Shown one piece after another: positions 1 through 8,814 of a stretch of 64,000 nt of DNA. The translations under genes and the position numbers were made by a program. The notes under the pieces are model-generated. The model was not told where the DNA came from. It worked only from the letters and a program-made list of their open reading frames with translations, and did not search any database. Positions within the stretch are counted from its first letter, which is position 1; each line of letters begins with the position of its first letter. The stretch is from contig NZ_JACIBV010000001.1 in the NCBI RefSeq assembly GCF_014195505.1, positions 3,472,001-3,536,000 of the forward strand, in the 5' to 3' direction. Source of the stretch: Nonomuraea dietziae. Lineage in GTDB: Bacteria > Actinomycetota > Actinomycetes > Streptosporangiales > Streptosporangiaceae.

Positions 1-962
1 CTGCCGATCTCCTGGTAGTAGGAGTCGGGCGAGCCGGGAACCTCCGCGTGATGGACGAAGCGCACGTCAGGCTTGTCGATGCCCATGCCGAAGGCGTTGG
101 TCGAGACCACGACGTCCAGCTCGCCGCTCATGAACCTGCCGTGCACCTGGTCACGCTCGGCCCGCCGCAACCCTGCGTGGTAGGCCTCGGCCCTGAGACC
201 CGCCTCGGTCAGCATCCCCGCCAGCCGGCCCGTCTGCCTGCGCGAGGCCGTGTAGACGATGCCGGGAAGCGGCTCCTGCGCGACCGCCGCGACGAGTTCG
301 ACGGCGGGGTCGTCGAGCATCCTGCGCACCGTGAGCGAGATGTTGGGGCGGTCGAAGCCCTGCACGATCTCCAGAGGCTCGCGCATGCCGAGCCTGTCGA
401 CGATCTCCGCGCGCACGGGCGGCGCCGCAGTGGCCGTCAGAGCGGCGATCACCGGACGGCCCAGCGCCTCGGCCACCGCCCCCAGCCGCAGGTAGTCGGG
501 GCGGAAGTCGTGCCCCCACGAGGAGACGCAGTGAGCCTCGTCCACCACCATGAGCGAGGGGGAGGCCGCCGCCAGTTCGCGCACCACGTCGGGGCGGGCC
601 AGCTGCTCCGGCGCGCAGAACAGGAACTCCGTCTCCCCCGCGCGCAGCGCCTCGAAGGCCTCCGACCGCCTGCTTGCGGGCGTGCTCGCGTCCAGGCTCA
701 CCGCCTCCTCGTCACGGCGGCGCAGGCTCTCCACCTGGTCGCGCTGCAGGGCGATCAGCGGTGAGACCACCAGGGTGGGTCCCGGCAGCAGCAGCGCGGG
801 CACCTGATAGATCGCCGACTTGCCCGCCCCCGTCGGCATCACCACCAGGGTGTCCCTGCCCTCGGCCAGCGCCGTCATGGCCGCCAGCTGGCCAGGACGC
901 AGATCGGTCAGGCCGAGGACGCGCCTGGCCGTCCTTTCGCACTTCGCACCCGCATCCCGCAT
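1..962 (-). CDS. recQ: RecQ-family ATP-dependent DNA helicase (3' part missing)
   Basis: Superfamily 2 helicase that unwinds DNA 3'-5' during recombination and repair. Translation from ATG at 962, behind AGGAGG, gives Walker A MPTGAGKS (about residues 42-49), the DEAH box in VVDEAHCVSSWGHDFRPDY, and later the RecQ-typical STNAFGMGIDKPDVRFVHH. The frame is still open at position 1, so only about 320 residues are in the window. The rest of the helicase core and any zinc, RQC or HRDC domain lie outside, so full-length RecQ cannot be told from a shorter RecQ-like protein. It stands alone, with no operon partner visible. Confidence 0.93.
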   Translation of the reverse strand, partial: MRDAGAKCERTARRVLGLTDLRPGQLAAMTALAEGRDTLVVMPTGAGKSAIYQVPALLLPGPTLVVSPLIALQRDQVESLRRRDEEAVSLDASTPASRRSEAFEALRAGETEFLFCAPEQLARPDVVRELAAASPSLMVVDEAHCVSSWGHDFRPDYLRLGAVAEALGRPVIAALTATAAPPVRAEIVDRLGMREPLEIVQGFDRPNISLTVRRMLDDPAVELVAAVAQEPLPGIVYTASRRQTGRLAGMLTEAGLRAEAYHAGLRRAERDQVHGRFMSGELDVVVSTNAFGMGIDKPDVRFVHHAEVPGSPDSYYQEIG

Positions 963-1013
963 CGAACCTCCTCGTCAGAGAGGTCCTTCCTGCCCAGGCA
1001 GCCACCCGGCATG

Positions 1014-1150
1014 TCAGCCGATCTCCCACTCCTCGGCCTCCAGCGCACGGCGGACCTTCGCCACCCTGTCCCGTCCCACTCGATGCCGGGGTCGGGTTCG
1101 AGGAAGGCGAAGAGGGTGGTGGCGATGCCGAGGCGCGCGCGCTCACCTCG
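1014..1150 (-). pseudogene. Possible gene remnant, C-terminal fragment with frameshift
   Basis: The gap between the response regulator stop and recQ is not empty on the minus strand. One frame reads LGIATTLFAFLEPDPGIEWD, and after a one-base shift the next reads DRVAKVRRALEAEEWEIG followed by TGA at 1014-1016. Both halves look like ordinary protein and the second resembles a natural C-terminus, yet no start codon or ribosome site exists and the frame is broken. The remnant overlaps the response regulator's 3' end by a few bases. The family is not recognised. A chance open frame is possible at this GC content. Confidence 0.3.
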
Positions 1151-1793
1151 ACCCGTCGAGATAGGCCAGGACGGCCAGCACGCGACGGTTGTGGTCGTCG
1201 GAGGCGGCCAGGCCGAGCTTGGCGAAGACGGCGGCGATGTGCTTGCCGACGGTGCCCTCGCTGATGAACAGCCCTGCCGCGATGGCGGCGTTCGAGCGTC
1301 CCTCCGCCATGAGTCCGAGCACGTCGCGTTCCCTCGCGGTCAGCGTGGCCATGGGAGGCAGGTGGGCGCTGCCGGTCACCAGCTTGGCGATCACCTCGGG
1401 GTCCATGGCGGTGCCGCCGTCGCGGACGCGCCTGAGCGCGCCGACGAACTCGTGGGTGTCGAAAACACGGTCCTTGAGCAGGTATCCCACCCCGCCCGAG
1501 CCCTCGGCGATCAGCTCGCGGGCGTAGATCTGCTCGACGTACTGCGACAGCACCAGGACGGGGAAGCCCGGCGTGCGGCGACGGGCCTGGATGGCGGCGC
1601 GCAGTCCTTCGTCGGTGAAGCCGGGAGGCAGCCGCACGTCGACGATCGCGGCGTCGGGCCGCGTGCTCTCGATCGCGTCGAGCAGCGCCTGGCCGGTGTC
1701 GACGCCCGCCACCACCTCGACGCCGTGCGCGTTCAGCAGGTGGGTCAGCCCCTCCCTCAGGAGATAGAGGTCCTCGGCTAGGACAACACGCAT
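1143..1793 (-). CDS. LuxR/NarL-family two-component response regulator
   Basis: Cytoplasmic transcription factor of 216 residues, the usual NarL-type length. The N-terminal receiver domain (about 1-120) starts MRVVLAEDLYLLREGL, with acidic pocket residues E7/D8 and phospho-acceptor D52 in IVDVRLPP. The C-terminal LuxR helix-turn-helix (about 150-210) is TLTARERDVLGLMAEG then AAIAAGLFISEGTVGKHI. It is translated from ATG at 1793, inside the last codons of the histidine kinase gene (16-bp overlap), which implies translational coupling. The partner kinase phosphorylates it. Its target genes are not evident here; the divergent acyltransferase is one possibility. Confidence 0.93.
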   Translation of the reverse strand: MRVVLAEDLYLLREGLTHLLNAHGVEVVAGVDTGQALLDAIESTRPDAAIVDVRLPPGFTDEGLRAAIQARRRTPGFPVLVLSQYVEQIYARELIAEGSGGVGYLLKDRVFDTHEFVGALRRVRDGGTAMDPEVIAKLVTGSAHLPPMATLTARERDVLGLMAEGRSNAAIAAGLFISEGTVGKHIAAVFAKLGLAASDDHNRRVLAVLAYLDGSR

Positions 1794-3655
1794 GGCAGCT
1801 CCATCGTCGCGACGGTCGGGCCGCCCGGCGGGCTCGACAGGGCCAGGGTGCCGTCGAAGCCGGACAGCCGCCTGCGGATCCCCTCCAGGCCGCTGCCGCC
1901 GCCCGGGACGGCGCCGCCCCTGCCGTCGTCGGTGACGGTGCACCGAAGGACACCGTCGGCATGCGTCAGCTCGATGACGACCTTGGTCGCGGACGCGTGC
2001 TTGCCCACGTTGGTGAGGAGCTCGGAGACGGCGAAGTAGACGGCCGCCTCGAGGTGCGGGTCCGGCCGTCCCAGCAGGTCGATCCGGACGTCGGCGTCGA
2101 GCGGTGCGTCCATGGCGAGCGTCCGCAGCGCGTCGGGCAGCCCTCGATCGGCCAGGATCGGCGGGTGGATGCCGCGGATGAGCTCCCTGAGCTCCGACAG
2201 CGCGCTCGCGGCGCTCTGCTTGGCCTGCGCGAGGACCGCCTTGGCAGCGGCGGGATCGCGGTCGACGAGGTGCTCGGCCACGCCCAGGTTCATCCCCATG
2301 GCCACCCACCTGGCCTGCGCGCCGTCGTGCAGGTCGCGCTCGATGCGGCGCAGCTCGGCGGCCTGGGATCCGGCCGCCTGTGCCCTGGTCACGGCGAGGT
2401 GCTCCACCCTCCGGGTGAGCGCCGAGGTCCTGGTGGGAGCCAGCAGCAGGCCGCAGACCCGCCCGTGCAGCCGCAGCAGGGCGGGAGCGGTCGCCAGGCC
2501 GAGCGCTGCCGCGGGCAGCCCGAGCAGCGGGCCTGGAACCTCCTCCAGCGCCGGGATCACGGTGCCGACGAGCTCCATGGGAGACCAGGTGAACCCGGGG
2601 ATGACCAGGGCCAGCCCCGCCGTCCACGTCCACAGCCAGCCCAGCCAGACCAGCCCTCCCGCCACCAGCGACACAGGCGGCGCCGCGAGGACGACGGCGC
2701 AGAGCGGTTCCAGCGCCAGCCACAGCAGATCCCGCCAGGAGGCCGGATCCTCGGCGATCCACTGCAGGCGGCGCGCCCTGGCCGCCCGCTCGGGCGAGCG
2801 GTACACCGACCCGAAGGCCAGCCACCCGACCCGGTAGCCGCCGTCGGGGCCAGGCTCGGGCGCGGCCGGCTCTGGCGCGTACGGCTCGTCGATCACCGCC
2901 CCGTTCCACCGGCCTGCCAGCGCGCGCCTCCAGGAGACGAACCGCCTCGCGGCCGGCACGGCGCCCGGCCCTGCCACGTGCGCGACGGCCAGCGCGGCCC
3001 CCGCCACCGAGAGCGCCGTCACCGCCGCCAGCCTGAGCACCGCCGTCATCCTCGGCGCCGTCCACGACCACAGCGGTGACGGGCCGCGGCGCCGTACCGG
3101 TGCCAGCAGGACCCGTGTCCACCTGCCGTGCAGGCGCAGCGTGGCGGGGCCGGCCGCCACTCCGAGCGCGGCGGCGGCCCAGCCGATCGGCCGGTCGGCG
3201 GAGACCGCGCCGTACCCGATCAGCAGCGGCGGCAGCGCCGCGAGCACACCGCCGACGAGCGGATCGAGCAGCATCCACCACAGGTCGCGGGCGGTGGCCG
3301 GGTCGCGCGCGACCCACTCGAGACCGCGCAGGTAGCCGGGGATCCACGGCGAGCGGAACAGGTCGTCGCCGTGCCGGTACCAGCCGTCCAGGTCACGGAG
3401 CGGCGGCTCGGGCGCCGGGTGGTAGGGCCGGTCGATCGGCTCCCCCGACCAGCGGCCCGCGAGCCACCTGGCGAGGCCGGGCAGCGCCCGCGCCCGCGCC
3501 ACGACCAAGGCCGGGGACGGCACGCCCGCGTGCGCGCAGACGAACGTCACGACGAGCACGACGGGACAGGCCAGCGCCACCAGCACGAGGACGGCGCAGC
3601 GCAAGGGGGCGAGCGCGTACCTGCCTGCCATGGTCATCGTCCCCGCCGTCGTCAT
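1778..3655 (-). CDS. Sensor histidine kinase with two tandem sensor domains
   Basis: Membrane-bound NarL-type kinase, about 625 residues from the ATG chosen at 3655. An upstream in-frame ATG at 3859 would run into the divergent gene, so it was not used. Two similar membrane/sensor modules follow each other. The first carries LAGRWSGEPIDRPYHP and LRGLEWVARDPATARDLWW; the second repeats this as LAGRWNGAVIDEPYAPEP and LQWIAEDPASWRDLLW. Each is followed by hydrophobic helices. The HisKA_3 dimerisation helix has the phospho-acceptor His in RRIERDLHDGAQARW, and the HATPase has SELLTNVGKHA and DDGRGG. It is co-transcribed with the response regulator. The signal sensed is unknown. The start is uncertain by a few codons (ATGs also at 3637 and 3634). 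Confidence 0.9.
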   Translation of the reverse strand: MTTAGTMTMAGRYALAPLRCAVLVLVALACPVVLVVTFVCAHAGVPSPALVVARARALPGLARWLAGRWSGEPIDRPYHPAPEPPLRDLDGWYRHGDDLFRSPWIPGYLRGLEWVARDPATARDLWWMLLDPLVGGVLAALPPLLIGYGAVSADRPIGWAAAALGVAAGPATLRLHGRWTRVLLAPVRRRGPSPLWSWTAPRMTAVLRLAAVTALSVAGAALAVAHVAGPGAVPAARRFVSWRRALAGRWNGAVIDEPYAPEPAAPEPGPDGGYRVGWLAFGSVYRSPERAARARRLQWIAEDPASWRDLLWLALEPLCAVVLAAPPVSLVAGGLVWLGWLWTWTAGLALVIPGFTWSPMELVGTVIPALEEVPGPLLGLPAAALGLATAPALLRLHGRVCGLLLAPTRTSALTRRVEHLAVTRAQAAGSQAAELRRIERDLHDGAQARWVAMGMNLGVAEHLVDRDPAAAKAVLAQAKQSAASALSELRELIRGIHPPILADRGLPDALRTLAMDAPLDADVRIDLLGRPDPHLEAAVYFAVSELLTNVGKHASATKVVIELTHADGVLRCTVTDDGRGGAVPGGGSGLEGIRRRLSGFDGTLALSSPPGGPTVATMELPCVLS

Positions 3656-3791
3656 CGCGTCCGACCCATGAAAACACGGCGGCACACCCGTCGGCATGGG
3701 GGCTGGCACCCATGAGGGCCGGGTGCTGGGCGGGTTCTGCGGCAGGCACGCCGTTCGTAGCGTCGACGTCACCCGTCGAAGGAGAACCTCG

Positions 3792-4919
3792 ATGTCGACA
3801 ACGCTCGAGACCGCGCCACGCGCGACCGTGTTCGTGGACCGGCTGCGCGTCGTGCTCATCGCGCAGGTGGTGCTGCACCATGTCGCGCTGACCTATGGGA
3901 GCTTCCCACTCTGGTACTACCACGAGCCCACGATGCGCGGCCCCGGCCTTCCCGCCGGGTCCGCGTGGCCGCTGGACCTGCTCCTGCTGCTGAACCAGAC
4001 CTACTTCATGGGCCTGTTCTTCCTGCTGTCCGCCTGCTTCGTGCCGGCCTCGCTCGAACGCAAGGGCGGGGCGCGCTTCCTGCTCGACCGGCTGCGGCGG
4101 CTCGGCCTGCCCATGCTCGCCGGCTACTTCCTCATCGTGCCGCTGGCCAAGATCCCCAAGTATCTGTGGCTCAACGAGCGCGAGCCGGTGCCCTTCGGCG
4201 CGTTCTACCTCGACGAGCTGGAGATGGGGCCCTTCTGGTTCCTCGCCACGCTCCTCGCCTTCACCCTCGCCTACGCCGGCTTCCGCGCCCTGCGCGGTCA
4301 GGCTCCGCCGCCGGTCAGTTCGGCGCCGAGAGCGAGGACGATCGTCGGGTTCGGCGCGGTGCTGGCGGCGGCAGGGGTGCTGTGGCGGATCTGGGAGCCG
4401 ATCGAGCGCGTCCCCGTCCTCGAGGTGGCGGCCCCCGCCTACCTGCCGCAGTACGTGTGCATGTTCGTGGCGGGCCTGGCGGTCCACAGGCGGGGCTGGC
4501 TGACCGCCCTTCCCGCCTCCGCCGCCGGGTGGGGGTTCGGGACGGCGCTCGCGGGCGCGCTGCTCCTGCTGCCGGTGATCGTGGTGACCATGGGGGCGAC
4601 GGGCGAGCCGCCCCTGCTCCAGCACCTCGCGCACGGCCTGTTCGACGGCGTGTTCTGCACCGGGATGACGGTCGGCCTGCTGTCGCTGTTCCGCCACAGA
4701 TTCGCAGGGGCGCCGCGTACGGCCTTCCTGACCTCGAACGCCTTCGCCGTCTACGTCGTCCACGCGCCCGTGCTCGTCGCCGTCTCGGTGGCGCTGGCCG
4801 ACCTGCGCGTCGACCCGGTCGCCAAGTTCGCCGTCGTCTCGGTCGTCGCGCTGCCCGCCTGCTGGGGCCTGGCCCATCTGCTCCGCAAGGCGCTTCCCCG
4901 CCGCGGGACCCAGTCATAA
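3792..4919 (+). CDS. Acyltransferase 3 family integral membrane protein
   Basis: Polytopic membrane O-acyltransferase, 375 residues and about ten hydrophobic helices, from ATG at 3792 behind AAGGAGA. The first helix carries the family signature RLRVVLIAQVVLHH, whose His is the presumed catalytic residue, and the second FMGLFFLLSACFVP. Family members acylate cell-envelope sugars, antibiotics or lipids, and the acceptor here cannot be told. It is divergent from the two-component system, with 136 bp between starts, so shared regulation is plausible. An upstream start at 3696 adds a basic stretch with no sign of conservation and was rejected. Confidence 0.85.
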   Translation: MSTTLETAPRATVFVDRLRVVLIAQVVLHHVALTYGSFPLWYYHEPTMRGPGLPAGSAWPLDLLLLLNQTYFMGLFFLLSACFVPASLERKGGARFLLDRLRRLGLPMLAGYFLIVPLAKIPKYLWLNEREPVPFGAFYLDELEMGPFWFLATLLAFTLAYAGFRALRGQAPPPVSSAPRARTIVGFGAVLAAAGVLWRIWEPIERVPVLEVAAPAYLPQYVCMFVAGLAVHRRGWLTALPASAAGWGFGTALAGALLLLPVIVVTMGATGEPPLLQHLAHGLFDGVFCTGMTVGLLSLFRHRFAGAPRTAFLTSNAFAVYVVHAPVLVAVSVALADLRVDPVAKFAVVSVVALPACWGLAHLLRKALPRRGTQS

Positions 4920-4978
4920 CCGGTGGTTATGACAAGGGGTCTTGGACAGCGCCGCAGAGAGCGACCGAGCATGAACGC

Positions 4979-5485
4979 ATGCAGCGCCTTCGCCCCGCCC
5001 TCTGCGCTCTGGTTCTCCTCCTCAGCGCCTGCTCCACCGCGCCGCCCGTCGCCTCGACGGCTCCCACCTCAGCGCCCGCCACCTCCCCGCCCGTCGCTTC
5101 CACGCCCGCGACGCCCGTACCCACGACGACCGGGGCCGCCGGCGGCGTGCCCGCCGATCACCGCGCGCTGGTCGATCGGTTCGTCGCGGCGATCAACGCG
5201 GGTGACGCGGGACAGGTGGCCGAGACCTTCACGCAGGACGCCAGGTTCGACAGCGTGGGCAGGATCTACGACGGCCGGACGCAGATCATGGAACGGTTCC
5301 TCGTCCCCGAGGTCATCGAGGCGGGCGGCGCCTACACCCTGCGCGGGGTGAGCGCCGGAGCGGGCGGCCGGGTGATCGCCGAGTACGACTTCGCCACCGG
5401 CCACGGCGGATCCGAGCACTTCACCTATGACTGCGCGGTCGAAGGCGCCAGGTTCGCCGACTGCGTGGGCCGCTACGTCGGCTAG
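4979..5485 (+). CDS. Lipoprotein with SnoaL/NTF2-like domain
   Basis: Secreted lipid-anchored protein of 168 residues. The type II signal peptide MQRLRPALCALVLLLSAC ends in lipobox LLSAC (Cys18). A long Ala/Pro/Ser/Thr linker follows (about 19-55), then a small cone-shaped domain of the SnoaL/NTF2 type: DHRALVDRFVAAINAGDAGQVAETF, then the short DARFDSVG and GRTQIMERFL. The start was chosen because it gives a complete signal peptide; an ATG 8 bp upstream lies in another frame. The ribosome site is weak. Function is unknown; such domains bind small molecules or act as pocket proteins. Confidence 0.8.
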   Translation: MQRLRPALCALVLLLSACSTAPPVASTAPTSAPATSPPVASTPATPVPTTTGAAGGVPADHRALVDRFVAAINAGDAGQVAETFTQDARFDSVGRIYDGRTQIMERFLVPEVIEAGGAYTLRGVSAGAGGRVIAEYDFATGHGGSEHFTYDCAVEGARFADCVGRYVG

Positions 5486-5506
5486 CTCATTGCGCTTCAT
5501 CACCCG

Positions 5507-6448
5507 CTAAAGGGCGTGGATCTCCCCCACGGGCACGCCGCCGCCGAGCACCTGGACCACGGAGAAGGCGTCGGCGCCCGACACGTCGCAGCCCATGCGG
5601 CGCAGCACCGACAGCGCGATGGCCGTCGTCGCCCTGGGGCTGCCGTCGATGACCTTGACGGCCGCCGTGTGGCCCGACTCCAGCGCCGCGACCAGCACGC
5701 CCTCCGCACCGCCCTTCACGACCGCGCCGGGGAGCGCCCTCATGAGCTCGGTGTTCTGGTGCCCGGTGCCGCCGACGTACTCGGGATGCTCCCGCATGGC
5801 GTCGGCGACCTGCCTCGGCGCGCTGCCTGGCGTGGCGAGGACGAGCGCCTGCACGGCCCTGGCCAGCCCCGTGAGGGAGAGCCCGAACAGCGGCGCGCCG
5901 CATCCGTCGACCGCCACGGCGGCGGCCTTCTCCCCCGACAGCTCCTCCACGGCGGCCCGCACCTGTCGCTGCAGCGGGTGGTCCTGGTCCAGATAGGAGG
6001 CGACGTCCCAGCCGTTGGCGACCGAGGCGGCCAGCATCGCGGCGTGCTTGCCCGAGCAGTTCATGCGCTCGCGGGTCTTGGTGAGCCCTTCGCGGATCAG
6101 CCGCCGGCGGGTGCTCTCGTCCTCCGGCCAGTCCTCGGGGCAGCGCAGGGCGTCGAGGCCGAGGCCGTACTCCTCGAGCAGTTCGGCGACCAGCCGGACG
6201 TGGAAGTCCTCGCCCGTGTGACTGCCCGCGGCGATGGCCAGGCGGGCGCCCGGCAGCGCCGCGCCGGTGACCAGGCAGGCCAGCGCCTGGAAGGGCTTGG
6301 CGGAGGAGCGCGGAAGGACGGGGGCGTCCACGGGGCCGAGCGCGACCTCGGCGCGGCCGTCGGGGGTGAGGCCGACGGCGCTGCCGTAGTGGACGCTCTC
6401 GGCGAATCCCGAGCGGACGACCTCGGCGAGGGCGGCGAATTCAGGCAT
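5507..6448 (-). CDS. L-asparaginase, type II thermolabile (AnsA/ReAV) family
   Basis: Probably hydrolyses L-asparagine to aspartate and ammonia in the cytoplasm. The 313 residues belong to the asparaginase family typified by Rhizobium etli AnsA rather than the E. coli type. Residues matching the known ReAV centre are visible: Ser48 and Lys51 in RSSAKPF, Ser76 in GSHTGEDFH, Cys131/Lys134 in MNCSGKHAA and Cys182 in DGCGAP, the two cysteines being metal ligands in ReAV. It is the last gene of the ABC-transporter operon and overlaps the permease gene by 8 bp. The context suggests the imported substrate is an amide amino acid or a derivative. Confidence 0.9.
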   Translation of the reverse strand: MPEFAALAEVVRSGFAESVHYGSAVGLTPDGRAEVALGPVDAPVLPRSSAKPFQALACLVTGAALPGARLAIAAGSHTGEDFHVRLVAELLEEYGLGLDALRCPEDWPEDESTRRRLIREGLTKTRERMNCSGKHAAMLAASVANGWDVASYLDQDHPLQRQVRAAVEELSGEKAAAVAVDGCGAPLFGLSLTGLARAVQALVLATPGSAPRQVADAMREHPEYVGGTGHQNTELMRALPGAVVKGGAEGVLVAALESGHTAAVKVIDGSPRATTAIALSVLRRMGCDVSGADAFSVVQVLGGGVPVGEIHAL

Positions 6449-7238
6449 GGGCTCTGCTCCTTTGCTCCAGGACCCTGGCGAGCTTGGACAGTGAGGCGTT
6501 GACCCCGAGGTAGATCAGTGCCACCACCACGTAGGTCTGGATGACCAGGCCGTTGTAGGAGGCCAGGACCTTGCCCGAGTACAGGAGCTCGCCGTAGCTG
6601 ACCACGAAGCCGAGCGAGGTGTCCTTGAGCAGGCCGACGGACTGGCTGACGATCGAGGGCAGCACCCTGCGGGCGGCCTGCGGCAGCACGATCATCCGCA
6701 TGGTCTGGCCGCGGCTGAGACCGACCGCCAGACCGGCCTCGGTCTGGCCGCGTTCGATCGACAGGATGCCGGCGCGGAAGATCTCGGCGAAGGCCGCCGC
6801 GTTCGACACCGTCAGCGGCACCACGAGCTTCCAGAACAGCGGAAGGTCGAGCCCGTACTTGGGCAGCGCGAACAGCACCACGTAGACCAGCAGCAGCGCG
6901 GGGATGACCCGTACGACCTCGACGTAGGCGGCAGAGGGGACGCGCAGCCAGCGTCGCTCCGACAGCCTGCCGAGAGCGAGCACCAGGCCGAGGGCCATCG
7001 ACAGCGCCGCCGACACGACGGCGGCCAGCGCGGTGGACCACAGCCCGTCGAGCAGGTAGCGCCACATGGGCCAGGTGGCGTACGGCTGCCAGCGCTCGGG
7101 AGCCAGCTGCCCGTTGGCGGCGAACTGGCGGACGGCGAGCGCGGCGAGCGCGAGCGCGGCCAGGACACCGACGACCGTGGCGATCCTGATCCTGCGCCTG
7201 GCGCGCGGTCCCGGCTCGTCGAACAGCAGACTGCTCAT
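6441..7238 (-). CDS. Polar amino-acid ABC transporter permease (GluD/HisM type)
   Basis: Inner-membrane subunit, 265 residues. After a cytoplasmic start and one TM helix (about 18-40) comes the conserved permease core with the EAA loop AEIFRAGILSIERGQTEAGL and the following motif LPQAARRVLPSIVSQ, which contacts the ATPase. It starts at ATG 7238, overlapping the preceding permease gene by 4 bp (ATGA), and overlaps the asparaginase gene at its 3' end. With the other permease it forms the heterodimeric pore. It is slightly larger than its partner because of the N-terminal extension, as in GluD-type subunits. Confidence 0.92.
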   Translation of the reverse strand: MSSLLFDEPGPRARRRIRIATVVGVLAALALAALAVRQFAANGQLAPERWQPYATWPMWRYLLDGLWSTALAAVVSAALSMALGLVLALGRLSERRWLRVPSAAYVEVVRVIPALLLVYVVLFALPKYGLDLPLFWKLVVPLTVSNAAAFAEIFRAGILSIERGQTEAGLAVGLSRGQTMRMIVLPQAARRVLPSIVSQSVGLLKDTSLGFVVSYGELLYSGKVLASYNGLVIQTYVVVALIYLGVNASLSKLARVLEQRSRAHA

Positions 7239-7879
7239 CGGACCATCACCAGCCGCCGCTCCAGACGGCCCGTCACGAAGCCGACGCCGGAGGCGATGAG
7301 CGCGTATATCAGGCCCACGCCCACGAAGATCGGGATGGGCTGGGCCTCCACGAGGTTGATCCTTTTCGCCTCTTCGGTCAGGTCGACCACGCTGATCGCG
7401 CCGGCCAGCAGGGTGTTCATGGTGAGCGCGATGATGATGTTGCCGAGCGGCTGCACGACCGTGCGCAGCGCCTGGGGCAGGATGACGTACCACAGCGACT
7501 GCCTGAACGTCAGCCCGAGCGCTCTGGCCGCCTCACCTTGGCCCTTGCCGACCGAGTTGACGCCCGAGCGCAACGCCTCGGCGATGTAGGCCGCCTCGTA
7601 GATGGAGATCACCACGATCGCGGTGACCAGCGGCTCGGCCTTGATCCCGATCTCGGGCAGACCGAAGAAGGCCAGCACGAGCAGGACCAGCAGCGGGAGA
7701 TTCTGGAACGCCTCCACGTAGGCGGTGCCGAGGGCGCGCAGCACGCCCACCGGGCTCACCCGCATGGCGGTGACCAGCACCCCGAGCACCGCCGCGCCGA
7801 GGAACGACGCGACGGTGAGCTGGAGCGTCACGACCAGTCCCTGCCAGATCACAGGCAGGTGGTCCAGCAGGACGGACAT
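7235..7879 (-). CDS. Polar amino-acid ABC transporter permease (GluC/HisQ type)
   Basis: Inner-membrane subunit of 214 residues, the normal size for the family, with about five helices. The EAA loop reads AEALRSGVNSVGKGQGEAAR, followed by LPQALRTVVQPLGNII. The start ATG at 7879 shares its first base with the stop codon of the binding-protein gene, and the end overlaps the next permease by 4 bp. This is tight operon packing with translational coupling. The transported substrate class (glutamate, glutamine, aspartate or asparagine) is inferred from family and neighbours only. Confidence 0.92.
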   Translation of the reverse strand: MSVLLDHLPVIWQGLVVTLQLTVASFLGAAVLGVLVTAMRVSPVGVLRALGTAYVEAFQNLPLLVLLVLAFFGLPEIGIKAEPLVTAIVVISIYEAAYIAEALRSGVNSVGKGQGEAARALGLTFRQSLWYVILPQALRTVVQPLGNIIIALTMNTLLAGAISVVDLTEEAKRINLVEAQPIPIFVGVGLIYALIASGVGFVTGRLERRLVMVR

Positions 7880-8796
7880 CAGGAACCCGGCACCGAGCCG
7901 ATCTGCGGCGGGGCGGGGGCCTCACCCTGGACGACCGTGCCGATGGAGTTCTTCCACACCTGCTGCCAGACGCCGGCGCTCTGCGTCTTCTTCAGCCAGT
8001 CGTTGACGAACGTCTTGAACTGCTCGTCGCCGTGCTTGAGGCCGATGCCGTAGGGGTCCTGGGTGAAGGGGTTGCCGACCACCTCGATGGACGGGTCCTT
8101 CTTGGCGTTGGCGATCAGCAGCGTCTCGTCCTGGACGTAGGCGACGCCCCTGTCCTGCTTGAGCGCCTGCATGCACTCGGGGTCGCTGCCGAAGGTGACG
8201 ATCTCGGCCTTCGGAGCCAGCTTCTTGATCGCGGCGATGGCCGGGGTGTTGGCGCCCGCGATGACCTTCTTGCCGTTGAGGTCCTCGGGCTTGGCGATGC
8301 CCGTGGTGCCCTTCTTCACGGCGATCGTGAGGCCGGAGGTGTAGTACGGGCCGGCGAAGGCGACCTGCTCGGCCCGCTCAGGGGTGATCGTGTACGTCTG
8401 GAAGACGACGTCCACGGTGCCGTTGCCGAGCAGCGCCTCACGCGTCTCCGAGGCGGAGTTGACGATCTTCACCTTCGGCTCGCCGATGATGTACTTCGCC
8501 AGCGCCTTGCCCATGTCGGCGTCGAAACCCTCGATCTCGCCGCTGACCGGGTTCTGCTGGGACAGCAGCGGTGCGTCGAGCGAGCCGCCGACGATGAGCT
8601 CGCCGCGCTTCTTGATCTTTTCCATCGTCGAGCCCGGCAGGATCGCGGCAGCGTCGGCGACGGGCGCCTTGGCGAGCCACTCGGCGGCGGCGGGCTTCGC
8701 CTCTCCTGGTACGGCGGGGCTGCCTGAGGTGTTCGTGCTGGAACAGGCGGCGAGGCCGAGGAGCGACACGGCGACGACAGCGACCATCTTCTTCAT
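7879..8796 (-). CDS. Amino-acid ABC transporter substrate-binding lipoprotein
   Basis: Extracytoplasmic receptor, 305 residues, SBP family 3. The start MKKMVAVVAVSLLGLAACSS has lipobox LAAC. AAGGGA lies 8 bp upstream of ATG 8796, so this was preferred to the ATG at 8805. The mature part shows the GluB-like pattern RGELIVGGSLDAPLLSQ, IEGFDADMGKALAKYI, VVFQTYTITPERAEQVAFAG and DVQ-like loops. It sits between ATPase and permease genes, 18 bp downstream of the former. Glutamate-type binding is likely from the overall GluB resemblance, but the ligand is not certain. Confidence 0.92.
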   Translation of the reverse strand: MKKMVAVVAVSLLGLAACSSTNTSGSPAVPGEAKPAAAEWLAKAPVADAAAILPGSTMEKIKKRGELIVGGSLDAPLLSQQNPVSGEIEGFDADMGKALAKYIIGEPKVKIVNSASETREALLGNGTVDVVFQTYTITPERAEQVAFAGPYYTSGLTIAVKKGTTGIAKPEDLNGKKVIAGANTPAIAAIKKLAPKAEIVTFGSDPECMQALKQDRGVAYVQDETLLIANAKKDPSIEVVGNPFTQDPYGIGLKHGDEQFKTFVNDWLKKTQSAGVWQQVWKNSIGTVVQGEAPAPPQIGSVPGS

Positions 8797-8814
8797 GGGC
8801 ACCATCCCTTGCTT

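Noticed and set aside
712..3347. Long minus-strand frames covering recQ, response regulator and kinase genes
   Set aside because: They are out-of-frame shadows of the real genes, rich in Arg/Ala/Pro/Gly, with no domain signature. The real frames carry helicase, receiver and kinase motifs.
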